Source: Streptomyces pyxinicus | GTDB taxonomy: Bacteria > Actinomycetota > Actinomycetes > Streptomycetales > Streptomycetaceae | Length of the DNA stretch: 44,967 bases | NCBI RefSeq assembly: GCF_024753135.1 | Contig: NZ_JANUGP010000045.1 | Location: 1-44,967, forward strand | Reading direction: 5' to 3' | Shown: positions 7,737-15,351 of the stretch, piece after piece | How the letters are laid out: every line of letters begins with the position of its first letter | Numbering within the stretch: position 1 is the stretch's first letter | Translations under genes and position numbers: made by a program | Notes under the pieces: generated by a model | What the model saw: the letters and a program-made list of their open reading frames with translations, nothing else | What the model was told of the DNA's origin: nothing | Database searches by the model: none

Positions 7737-10058
7737 ATGAGAGGGACCCGGCGCACCCGGCTCTGCCTGGCCGGGGTGATGGCAGCGTCCGCGCTGATCG
7801 CCGCCCCCGCCGCAGGCGCCGCCGAGCGGACCGACGGCCACCTCACCGACCTGGTCAACCCCTTCATCGGGAGCCAGAACGAGGGCAACACCTTCCCCGG
7901 CGCCGCCGTGCCCTTCGGCATGGTGCAGCTCTCCCCGGACACCGGGCACAGCACCGGGTACGACTACACCCAGAACCGTGTCCGCGGCTTCTCCCTGGTC
8001 CACCTCTCCGGGGTGGGCTGCCGCATCGGCGGCGACCTGCCCGTGCTGCCCACCACCGGCGACGTCACGGAGACGGACTACGCCCGGTACGCGGCCGGCT
8101 TCTCGCACGACGACGAGGCGGCGAGCCCCGGCTACTACCGCGTCGGCCTCGCCTCCGGCATCCGCGCCGAACTGACCGCCACCGAGCGCACCGGCGTCCA
8201 GCGCTACACCTTCCCGGCCACCGGCAAGGCCAACGTCCTGCTGAACGCGTCCCAGTCGCTGCACAAACCAGTGGGCAGCACCGTCGAGATCCTCGACGAC
8301 CACACCGTGCGCACCGAGATCACCGGCCACGGCTTCTGCCGCGACACCGGCCCCTACACCGTGTACACGGTCACCCGGTTCAGCCGGCCCTTCACGGCCT
8401 ACGGCACCTGGGACGGCAAGGCCGTCACCCCGGGCTCCCGCACCGGCCACGGCGGCGCCTACGTCCGCTTCGACACCAGCCGGGACCGCACGGTGGAGGC
8501 GACCACCGCGCTGTCGTACGTCGACGCGCGCGGCGCCGCTGCCAACCTGCGCGCGGAGGGCGGCCGGTCCTTCGACGCCGTACGGCACCGGGCCAGGGAG
8601 CGGTGGGAGGACCGGCTCGCCGACGTCCGGGTGCGGGGCGGGGCGCCGACGCTGCGCCGCACGTTCTACTCCTCGCTGTACCGCTCGTTCCTCGCGCCCA
8701 ACATCGGCAGCGACGCCGACGGCCGCTACACCGGCTGGGACCGCCGTACCCACCGCGCGGACGGGTTCACGTACTACCAGAACTGGTCGCTGTGGGACAC
8801 CTACCGCACCCAGGTGCAACTGCTCGGGCTGCTCGCGCCGCGTGAGACCCGGGACATGGCCCGGTCGCTGGTCGCGGTCGACGAGGACGGTGGCTGGCTG
8901 CCCAAGTGGGGCTACGGCCCGGTCGAGACGAACATCATGAGCGGCGACCCGGTCACCCCGTTCCTGACCTCCGCCTACCGGATGGGCCTGCTCCAGGGGT
9001 TCGAGGAGCGTGCCTACCGGGCGCTCAGGAAGAACGCCGACGGTGTGCCGCCCGCCGACTATCCGGGCATCGGCCGCGAGGCCAACGCCGAGTACCTCGC
9101 GAACGGCTTCGCGCCCTACGTGAAGGACCGCCCGTACGCCAAGATGGGCGACTCCGACTATCACCACGGCGCCTCCGTCACCCTGGAGTACGCGCTCGCC
9201 GACGCCATGCTGGCCCAGATGGCGCGGGGCCTCGGGCACGAGGCGGACGCCGCCCGGTACGCGGCCCGCTCCCGCTCCTACCGGAACGTCTTCGACCCCG
9301 CCACCGGTTTCTTCCGCGCCCGCGACGCCGCCGGCGCCTTCACCGGCCCGGCGGACCCGGCCCGCGGCACCGGCTTCCACGAGGGCACCGCCTGGCAGTA
9401 CCAGTGGCTCGTCCCGCAGGACCTGCCCGGCGTGGTCGGCCTGATCGGCGGCACCCGGGCGGCCAACGACCGGCTCGACGCCTTCTTCGCCTACGACCGG
9501 CTGCGCGCCGACCCCGAGCGGACCGCCCGCGAGGTATGGGTGCACGGCGACCCGTACGCCTACTACAACGCGGCCGTCTACAACCCGATGAACGAGCCCG
9601 ACCTCACCGCCCCCTACACCTACCTCTCCACCGGCCAGCCCTGGAAGACCACGGACGTCGTGCACGCGGCCCTCACCCTGTTCACCGACGGCCCGACCGG
9701 CATGACCGGCAACGACGACCTCGGCACCATGTCCGCCTGGAACGTGCTGTCGTCCCTCGGCCTCTTCCCGATCCAGCCGGGCTACGACACCTGGGGCCTG
9801 TCCACGCCGGTCTTCGAGCGGGCCGACCTCGACCTGGACCGCCGCTACTGGCCGACCGGCGGGCTGACCGTCACCGCGCCCGGCACCTCCGCCGCGGCCC
9901 GCTACATCCAGGCGGTCAGCGCGGACGGACGCCCGCACGAGCGGACCTATCTGCCCGCCGGCCGGCTGCGCTCCCTGCGCTCGCTGGCGTTCACGGTCGG
10001 CTCGCGCCCGTCCGAGTGGGGCACGGCACCCGGCGCGGGGCAGCCGGTGCTGAGTTGA
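7737..10058 (+). CDS. Secreted GH92 alpha-mannosidase
   Basis: 773-aa secreted exo-alpha-mannosidase of glycoside hydrolase family 92, calcium-dependent inverting enzymes, most of which act on alpha-1,2-linked mannose of high-mannose N-glycans or yeast mannan. The signal peptide covers residues 1-29 (Arg-rich start, cut near AAGAAE). The N-terminal GH92 signature VNPFIGSQNEGNTFPGA begins at residue 40. The catalytic-domain motifs HEGTAWQYQW (Glu549, probable general acid) and GNDDLGTMSAWN (Asp660/661, probable base region) are present. ATG 7737 is chosen over the ATG at 7698 because GGGAGG lies 9 nt upstream and the signal peptide starts there. It is an independent unit ended by a hairpin at 10076, and it may supply trimmed glycans to the operon at 16622. 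Confidence 0.9.
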   Translation: MRGTRRTRLCLAGVMAASALIAAPAAGAAERTDGHLTDLVNPFIGSQNEGNTFPGAAVPFGMVQLSPDTGHSTGYDYTQNRVRGFSLVHLSGVGCRIGGDLPVLPTTGDVTETDYARYAAGFSHDDEAASPGYYRVGLASGIRAELTATERTGVQRYTFPATGKANVLLNASQSLHKPVGSTVEILDDHTVRTEITGHGFCRDTGPYTVYTVTRFSRPFTAYGTWDGKAVTPGSRTGHGGAYVRFDTSRDRTVEATTALSYVDARGAAANLRAEGGRSFDAVRHRARERWEDRLADVRVRGGAPTLRRTFYSSLYRSFLAPNIGSDADGRYTGWDRRTHRADGFTYYQNWSLWDTYRTQVQLLGLLAPRETRDMARSLVAVDEDGGWLPKWGYGPVETNIMSGDPVTPFLTSAYRMGLLQGFEERAYRALRKNADGVPPADYPGIGREANAEYLANGFAPYVKDRPYAKMGDSDYHHGASVTLEYALADAMLAQMARGLGHEADAARYAARSRSYRNVFDPATGFFRARDAAGAFTGPADPARGTGFHEGTAWQYQWLVPQDLPGVVGLIGGTRAANDRLDAFFAYDRLRADPERTAREVWVHGDPYAYYNAAVYNPMNEPDLTAPYTYLSTGQPWKTTDVVHAALTLFTDGPTGMTGNDDLGTMSAWNVLSSLGLFPIQPGYDTWGLSTPVFERADLDLDRRYWPTGGLTVTAPGTSAAARYIQAVSADGRPHERTYLPAGRLRSLRSLAFTVGSRPSEWGTAPGAGQPVLS

Positions 10059-10075
10059 CCTCGTCCGTCCCTTGG

Positions 10076-10103
10076 GTCCCGCCTCTTTCGGAGGAGGCGG
10101 GAC
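10076..10103 (+). terminator. Hairpin terminator after the GH92 gene
   Basis: GTCCCGCCTC (10076-10085) pairs perfectly with GAGGCGGGAC (10094-10103) around an 8-nt loop, starting 17 nt after the GH92 stop. AT-richer DNA follows, including TTAATCCGTTGTTAACTGAG, and may hold the WS/DGAT promoter. Confidence 0.75.
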
Positions 10104-10207
10104 TTAATCCGTTGTTAACTGAGCGTAGCCTGATCGTACTTGACCGTAATCGGCTTGCGGGAGTTGACTTCAAGCTCCCCCTTTTCGTCGACGCGCGAGG
10201 CACGCCC

Positions 10208-11539
10208 GTGACTTCCGACCTGCTCGCCCCCCTCGACCTGGCCTTCTGGAACATGGAGTCCGACCGCCATCCGATGCACCTCGGAGCGCTCGGGGTCTTC
10301 GGCGCGCACTCGCCCACCGCGGGCGCCCACGCGGCCGACCTGCTCGCCGCCCGCGCCGCCGCCGTACCCGGCCTGCGCATGCGCATCCGCGACGTCTGGG
10401 GGCCCGTCGCCTTCGGCGGCGCGACCCGGGAGACCGACCCCGGCTTCGACCCGCTGAACCACGTACGGCTGCACGCGCCGACCGCCGACTTCCACGCGGC
10501 GGCCGGCCGCCTGATGGAACGTCCGCTGGAGCGTGGGCGGCCTCCGTGGGAGGCGCATGTGCTGCCCGGCGAGGACGGGGTGTCCTTCGCGGTGCTGTTC
10601 AAGTTCCACCACGCCCTCGCCGACGGGCTGCGCGCGCTCAAGCTCGCCGCCGGCGTCCTGGACCCGGTGGACCTGCCCGAGCGGGCGCCCCGCCCCCTCG
10701 AACCGCCCCGGGGGCCGCTGTCGGACCTGCGGTCCCTGCCGGGACGGGTGCCCGGCCTGGTCAGGGGCGCGCTCTCCGACGTGGGCCGGGCACTGGACAT
10801 CGGCGCCTCGCTGGCCCGCTCCACCCTCGGCATGCGCCCCTCCTCCGCGCTGGCGTCCGCGCCCAGCGGCACCCGCCGCACCGCCGGCGTCGTCCTCGAC
10901 ATCGACGACGTGCACCGGGTGCGCAAGAGCGCCGGCGGCACGGTCAACGACGTCCTCATCGCCGTCGTCGCCGGGGCACTGCGCCGCTGGCTCGACGAAC
11001 GCGGCGACGGCAGCACGGGCGTGGCGCCGCGCGCCCTGATCCCCGTCTCCCGGCGCCGGCCGCGCACCGCCCAGCCACCGGGCAACCGGCTCTCCGGGTA
11101 CCTGATACCGCTTCCGGTGGGCGAGGCGGACCCGCTGCGCCGGCTCGACACCGTGCGCACCGCGATGGTCCGCAACAAGGACGCCGGACCGAACCGGGGC
11201 GCCGGCGCGGTCGCGCTGCTCGCCGACCACGTGCCGGCCCTCGGGCACCGGCTCGGCGGACCGCTGGTCGGACAGGCCGCGCGGCTGTGGTTCGACATCC
11301 TGGTGACCAGCGTGCCGCTGCCGGGGCTCGGGCTGCGGCTCGGCGGGCACGAGCTGGCCGAGGTGTACCCGCTGGCGCCGCTGGCTCCCGGGCAGTCGCT
11401 GGCGGTGGCGATCTCCACGTACCGGGGCCGGGTGCACTACGGCCTGGTCGCCGACGCCCGCGCGGTGCCGGACCTGGAGGTGTTCGCCCGGGCGGTGACG
11501 GACGAGGTGGAGCTGCTGCTGACCGTCTGCGACGCCTGA
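10208..11539 (+). CDS. Wax ester synthase/diacylglycerol acyltransferase (WS/DGAT)
   Basis: 443-aa acyl-CoA-dependent acyltransferase that completes triacylglycerol or wax ester synthesis at the membrane or lipid-droplet surface. The catalytic motif HHALADG (His134-His135...Asp139-Gly140, HHxxxDG) is intact. The C-terminal WS/DGAT domain has NDVLIAVVAGALRRWL and the later PLPGLGLRLGG segment. The N-terminus LLAPLDLAFWNMES is typical of the family. The GTG at 10208 is supported by GCGAGG upstream and by homology beginning at this Met. From memory, S. coelicolor SCO0958 is a characterised WS/DGAT and may be the orthologue. It has its own terminator at 11544. Confidence 0.9.
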   Translation: MTSDLLAPLDLAFWNMESDRHPMHLGALGVFGAHSPTAGAHAADLLAARAAAVPGLRMRIRDVWGPVAFGGATRETDPGFDPLNHVRLHAPTADFHAAAGRLMERPLERGRPPWEAHVLPGEDGVSFAVLFKFHHALADGLRALKLAAGVLDPVDLPERAPRPLEPPRGPLSDLRSLPGRVPGLVRGALSDVGRALDIGASLARSTLGMRPSSALASAPSGTRRTAGVVLDIDDVHRVRKSAGGTVNDVLIAVVAGALRRWLDERGDGSTGVAPRALIPVSRRRPRTAQPPGNRLSGYLIPLPVGEADPLRRLDTVRTAMVRNKDAGPNRGAGAVALLADHVPALGHRLGGPLVGQAARLWFDILVTSVPLPGLGLRLGGHELAEVYPLAPLAPGQSLAVAISTYRGRVHYGLVADARAVPDLEVFARAVTDEVELLLTVCDA

Positions 11540-11543
11540 ACGC

Positions 11544-11572
11544 CGGGCCCGCCCCAGCCCGGGGCGGGCCCG
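11544..11572 (+). terminator. Hairpin terminator after WS/DGAT
   Basis: A perfect 12-bp stem: CGGGCCCGCCCC at 11544-11555 and its complement at 11561-11572, with an AGCCC loop. It begins 4 nt after the WS/DGAT stop codon. Confidence 0.8.
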
Positions 11573-11640
11573 TCACCTGCGGTTTGCGACCCCTGGGGCC
11601 GGTGTGACCCATGGGGCCGACGGGGGCGCTGGTGAGCGGT

Positions 11641-11670
11641 TTGGGCGGCGGGGGGTGGCGCCCGTAAAAT
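11641..11670 (+). promoter_or_regulatory. Candidate promoter of the zinc-knuckle SDR gene
   Basis: TAAAAT at 11665-11670 is an unusually AT-rich -10-like box for this genome, with TTGGGC 18 bp upstream. Transcription would start near 11677, giving a leader of about 57 nt before the ATG at 11734. Confidence 0.4.
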
Positions 11671-11733
11671 CACGCGTTCGAAAGCGGACGCGAGTCGGAG
11701 CGCCGCGCGGGTGATCAGGGAAGCGGCAGCGCG

Positions 11734-13251
11734 ATGACGGTGACAGAGGACGGTTCCGCGTCCATGGAGACCCCCACGGACGCGGCCGTGGAGGAGACGG
11801 TCCCCGGCCCCGGGATCGACCCGGAGCGCCTGGCCCTCTGCCTGAGCGTGCTGGAGGAGCTGGACCGGATCGACGTCGACCACCCTGACGCGATCAGGGT
11901 GCGCCGGGCCACCGCGCAGATCTACCGCACGGTCAAGCAGCGCCGCCGCCAGGAGCGCCGCGCCGCCAAGACCGCCCACGACCGCGCCGTCACCGAGGCC
12001 ACCGCCACCGGCTCCGCCGAGCGCATCGACGACGAGACCGAGGGCATCCTGCCGTCCTCCAAGATCGAGGCCGGCCGCATCGCGGGCATACTCCAGCGCC
12101 CCCGCTCCTGCTACACCTGCAAGGCCCGCTACGTCGAGGTCGACTACTTCTACCACCAGCTCTGTCCCGACTGCGCCCGCCTCAACCGGGACAAGCGCGA
12201 CGCCCGCGCCGACCTCACCGGCAAGCGCGCGCTGCTCACCGGCGGCCGCGCCAAGATCGGCATGTACATCGCGCTGCGGCTGCTGCGCGACGGCGCCCAC
12301 ACCACTGTCACCACCCGCTTCCCGAAGGACGCCATCCGCCGCTTCAAGGCGATGGAGGACTCCGCGGACTGGCTGCACCGGCTGGAGGTCGTCGGCATCG
12401 ACCTGCGCGACCCCGCCCAGGCCGTCGCGCTGGCCGAGCAGGTCGCCGAGGCCGGCCCGCTGGACATCCTGATCAACAACGCCACGCAGACCGTGCGCCG
12501 GCTGCCCTCCGCCTATGCCGCCCTGGTCGAGGGCGAGAGCGCCCCGCTGCCGGCCGGTGAGCTGCCCGCCCACCATGTGATCGGCGCGTTCAACTCCGGC
12601 GCGGTGGACGGGCTCGCCGCGCTGCCCCTCGGCACCAGTGGTCTCGACGCCCAGCAGGTCGCCGACCTGGCGCTGGTGGCCGGCAACGCCAGCGTCGCCC
12701 GGCACCTCGACGGCACCGCCATCGACGCGGGCGGCCTGGTCCCGGACGTGGTCGACAGCAACACCTGGGTGCAGACCATCGAGCAGATCTCCCCGGTGGA
12801 GCTGCTGGAGACCCAGCTCTGCAACTACACCTCGCCGTTCATCCTGATCAGCAGCCTGCGCGCGGCCATGGCCGACGCCGCGAAGAAGGCGGCGAGCGGA
12901 CGGGCGTACGTCGTCAACGTCTCGGCGATGGAGGGCGTCTTCGGCCGGGGCTACAAGGGCGCGGGCCACCCGAACACCAACGCCGCCAAGGCCGCCATGA
13001 ACATGGTGACCCGGACCAGCGCCCAGGAGATGTTCGACACCGACGGCATCCTCATGACCTCGGTCGACACCGGCTGGATCACCGACGAACGCCCGCACTA
13101 CGACAAGCTGCGCCTCGCCGAGGCCGGCTTCCACGCCCCGCTCGACCTGGTCGACGGCGCCGCCCGCGTCTACGACCCGATCGTGCGCGGCGAGGAGGGC
13201 GAGGATCTGTACGGCGTCTTCATGAAGGACTACGCGCCCGGCAAGTGGTGA
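11734..13251 (+). CDS. SDR-family oxidoreductase with N-terminal zinc knuckle
   Basis: 505-aa protein. Residues 30-115 are a charged, probably helical, region. A four-cysteine knuckle follows: CYTC (126, 129) and CPDC (144, 147). From about 160 there is a Rossmann short-chain dehydrogenase domain with the nucleotide motif TGGRAKIG (169-176) and the INNATQ segment equivalent to NNAG. The active site is atypical: Ser397 (NVSAM) and Lys419 (AAKAAMN) are visible, but the position of the catalytic Tyr (Lys minus 4) holds Thr415. The domain also has an insertion of about 100 residues before the active site (about 255-355). The substrate is unknown, and the Tyr-to-Thr change argues against simple alcohol dehydrogenase chemistry. 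It forms a single-gene unit between two terminator-bounded neighbours. Confidence 0.82.
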   Translation: MTVTEDGSASMETPTDAAVEETVPGPGIDPERLALCLSVLEELDRIDVDHPDAIRVRRATAQIYRTVKQRRRQERRAAKTAHDRAVTEATATGSAERIDDETEGILPSSKIEAGRIAGILQRPRSCYTCKARYVEVDYFYHQLCPDCARLNRDKRDARADLTGKRALLTGGRAKIGMYIALRLLRDGAHTTVTTRFPKDAIRRFKAMEDSADWLHRLEVVGIDLRDPAQAVALAEQVAEAGPLDILINNATQTVRRLPSAYAALVEGESAPLPAGELPAHHVIGAFNSGAVDGLAALPLGTSGLDAQQVADLALVAGNASVARHLDGTAIDAGGLVPDVVDSNTWVQTIEQISPVELLETQLCNYTSPFILISSLRAAMADAAKKAASGRAYVVNVSAMEGVFGRGYKGAGHPNTNAAKAAMNMVTRTSAQEMFDTDGILMTSVDTGWITDERPHYDKLRLAEAGFHAPLDLVDGAARVYDPIVRGEEGEDLYGVFMKDYAPGKW

Positions 13252-13639
13252 GGCATCAGGTCGAAACGTCGTTCGCCTCGTAGGCCGATCGAGTGATCCG
13301 GTCTACGAGACGGGTGATGCGCTTTGTTGCAAACAGCCCCATATTGGGGTGCATTGAGGGGGTTAACGACGCGTATTAGTTACACCTTGTTTGCACTCCC
13401 TATCGAGCGGGTGGCCGCTCATTTGGTTAACCTGGAGTGGACGGACAGCAGCACAGGGTCCCACCCACACCCGTCGTCCGTCCTGGGGTGAGTCGGTTCA
13501 CAACGGCCTGCTCCGACACGAGAAACCGGCGCCACCGCGTCCGAAGTGGCCTTCCACCCAGACCCGAGCGGGCGACGAGTGCCGGAGCGCAGACTGTCCG
13601 GTATGCCCCGAGGGTGACCCGACACAGAAGGAGTGCGCG
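13252..13639 (+). promoter_or_regulatory. 388-bp promoter and structured leader before the 57-aa peptide gene
   Basis: The first 180 bp are AT-rich for this genome. They hold inverted elements: TTGCAAACA (13327-13335) mirrored by TGTTTGCA (13388-13395), CCCCA-TAT-TGGGG (13337-13349), GGTTAAC (13361-13367) and the palindrome GGTTAACC (13425-13432). GGACGGAC (13439-13446) pairs with GTCCGTCC (13476-13483), enclosing a smaller GGGT/ACCC pair, which suggests a folded leader RNA. I do not recognise a known riboswitch class. No convincing gene is present before 13640. Confidence 0.5.
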
Positions 13640-13813
13640 GTGACACCGGAGACGACGAACGCCGAACAACGCCCCGCGGAACGCGTCGAGCGCGCGGGCC
13701 GCAGAGCCGGAGAACTCGGCAGCCTGGAAGTGTGGGCCCGGTCCGCCCCGATCCGCCTCGCGGGGTACGAGGACGACCTCGCCGAACCCCACATCCTGCC
13801 CAGCGTGGACTGA
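13640..13813 (+). CDS. 57-aa orphan peptide, unknown function
   Basis: Small soluble peptide with a GTG start, preceded by AAGGAG 9 nt upstream. The N-terminal half is charged (Glu/Arg rich, residues 9-26); the C-terminal half reads SLEVWARSAPIRLAGYEDD and ends HILPSVD. About 84 percent of codons end in G or C, as expected for a translated Streptomyces gene. It has no signal peptide, no membrane segment and no Cys. It is bounded upstream by a long regulatory region and downstream by a 14-bp hairpin, so it is a stand-alone transcription unit. The two-part layout (charged leader, then an aromatic and acidic tail) resembles precursor peptides, but no modification enzyme is adjacent. I do not recognise the family. 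Confidence 0.65.
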   Translation: MTPETTNAEQRPAERVERAGRRAGELGSLEVWARSAPIRLAGYEDDLAEPHILPSVD

Positions 13814-13846
13814 CGCCGGGCAGTAGCCGTCACGATCGATCGCCGA

Positions 13847-13879
13847 CGGCATGGGCGTGGCGGTCCCACGCCCATGCCG
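13847..13879. terminator. Bidirectional hairpin between peptide gene and amidase
   Basis: A perfect 14-bp stem: CGGCATGGGCGTGG at 13847-13860 with its complement at 13866-13879 and a CGGTC loop. It lies between the peptide stop (13813) and the convergent amidase stop (13898). Confidence 0.85.
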
Positions 13880-13897
13880 CACTCCGCCCGACCGTCC

Positions 13898-15244
13898 TCA
13901 CGCCGGCTCGGGTGCCGTACGCCGCCACGGTCGCAGCCGCTCCAGCTCCTCCGCCAGCTCCAGCAGGACCGCCTCCGCGCCCGGACGGCCGACGAGCTGG
14001 ACGGCGCAGGGCGCGCCGGACGGCAGGTAGCCGAACGGCACGGACATCGCCGGCCAGCCGGTCAGGTTCCACGGCGGGGTGAACGGCGAGTACGCGCTGT
14101 TCACGAGGACATTGCGCAGCCAGCCCTGCTCGTGCCGGGGACCGGCCTTCGGGGCGCGCCGGGCCAGGGCCGCGGTGAGCAGCACGTCGTGCTCGGCGAA
14201 GAACGGCGCCAGCCGGGCGCGCAGCCGCTCACGGCTGTCGCTCGCGCGCACCGAGCCGACGAAGCGCCGGCCCACCGCCGCGTGCACCCGGGTCCGGCGG
14301 GCCAGCCGCGCCCGGTCCAGACCCTCGGCGTCCACCGCCGTCCCGGCCGTCCAGTGCCGCACCGCGGTCACGCCCAGGTCCAGCGGGTACGGCGGCTCGG
14401 CCCGCCGCACCCGATGCCCGGCCCGGGCCAGCACCCCGGCCGCCTCGCGCACCGCGGTCGTATACGACCTGCTGACGCTCGTCCCGGCCAGCGGGCTGCG
14501 CACGGCGGCGGCGATCCGCAGCCGCGCCGGTTCCGCGGCCCGGTCCGGCGCGGCGCCCGCGAGGACGCCGAACATCAGCCGCAGGTCCGCCACCGTGGTG
14601 GCCAGCGGGCCGTTCTCCGACATGCCGAACCAGTCGCCGTTGCCGATCCCCGCCGGCACCACCCCGTGCCCGGGCTTGAGCGTGACCAGACCGCAGTTCG
14701 CGGCCGGGATGCGCAGCGAGCCCATGCCGTCGTTGCCGAGCGCGAGCGGCACGAACCCGGCGGCCACCGCCGCCGCGCTGCCGCCGGAGGAGCCGCCGGC
14801 CGTGCGCGCCGGGTCCCACGGATTGCGCGAGATGCCGAACTCGCCCTCGGTGGTGCCGAACACGCACAGCTCGGGCACGTTCGTCAGCCCCACCACCACG
14901 GCCCCGGCCGCCCGCAGCCGGGCCACCGTCACATGGTCCTCGGCGGCCGGGGTGTCCGGGGTCGCCGTACTGCCGTCGCGATGCGCCTCCCCGCGCACCG
15001 CCAGGTTGTCCTTGACGGCCACCGGCACGCCCGCGAGCGGCAGTTCGGCGAGATCGTCCCGCGCCCCCACCGCGTCGGCCTCGGCGAGCGCCGCCTGTGC
15101 GCGCACCGTCCGGAACGCCTCGATCCGCCCGTCCAGCCGCTCGATCCGCGCGAGATGCTCCGCCACCACCTCCCGGGGCGTCACCCGCTTCTCCCGCACC
15201 GCCTCGGCGATCTCCTCCGCACTCCGCCCGGCCCAGCTCGCCAC
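13898..15244 (-). CDS. Amidase signature-family hydrolase
   Basis: About 448-aa cytoplasmic amidase with the Ser-cisSer-Lys triad of the amidase signature family: Lys in GVPVAVKDN, the Gly/Ser-rich loop GGSSGGSAAA, and the nucleophile region GMGSLRIPAANCG (family form GGSIRIPA). The substrate is unknown. GatA is unlikely because no gatB/gatC lies nearby and the protein is shorter at the C-terminus. A GTG also exists at 15250, but GAGGAG sits 5 nt before the GTG at 15244, which I prefer. It follows lacI (stop 15352) on the same strand by about 107 bp, so read-through is possible, but its role in the sugar system is unsupported. Confidence 0.88.
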   Translation of the reverse strand: MASWAGRSAEEIAEAVREKRVTPREVVAEHLARIERLDGRIEAFRTVRAQAALAEADAVGARDDLAELPLAGVPVAVKDNLAVRGEAHRDGSTATPDTPAAEDHVTVARLRAAGAVVVGLTNVPELCVFGTTEGEFGISRNPWDPARTAGGSSGGSAAAVAAGFVPLALGNDGMGSLRIPAANCGLVTLKPGHGVVPAGIGNGDWFGMSENGPLATTVADLRLMFGVLAGAAPDRAAEPARLRIAAAVRSPLAGTSVSRSYTTAVREAAGVLARAGHRVRRAEPPYPLDLGVTAVRHWTAGTAVDAEGLDRARLARRTRVHAAVGRRFVGSVRASDSRERLRARLAPFFAEHDVLLTAALARRAPKAGPRHEQGWLRNVLVNSAYSPFTPPWNLTGWPAMSVPFGYLPSGAPCAVQLVGRPGAEAVLLELAEELERLRPWRRTAPEPA

Positions 15245-15351
15245 GCGCACTCCTCGCCCATTCGTCGGCTACTCGCCGGTACGTCTCCCGGCGTACGGAG
15301 AACTGTGCCGGGTCGGGGGCGCCACGTCGAGGGGCCGAGAGGGGCGCCGGC

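Noticed and set aside
13391..13639. Longer N-terminal extension of the 57-aa peptide (frame open from 13391)
   Set aside because: The extension has no ribosome site at its TTG and runs through the dyad-rich leader; the GTG at 13640 has a clear AAGGAG.
13640..13813. Lanthipeptide or lasso peptide precursor
   Set aside because: There is no Cys for lanthionine rings, and no cyclase, protease or transporter gene adjacent; the general precursor-like layout is kept only as a finding.
13898..15244. GatA subunit of the tRNA amidotransferase
   Set aside because: No gatB or gatC neighbour; sequence is a generic amidase.
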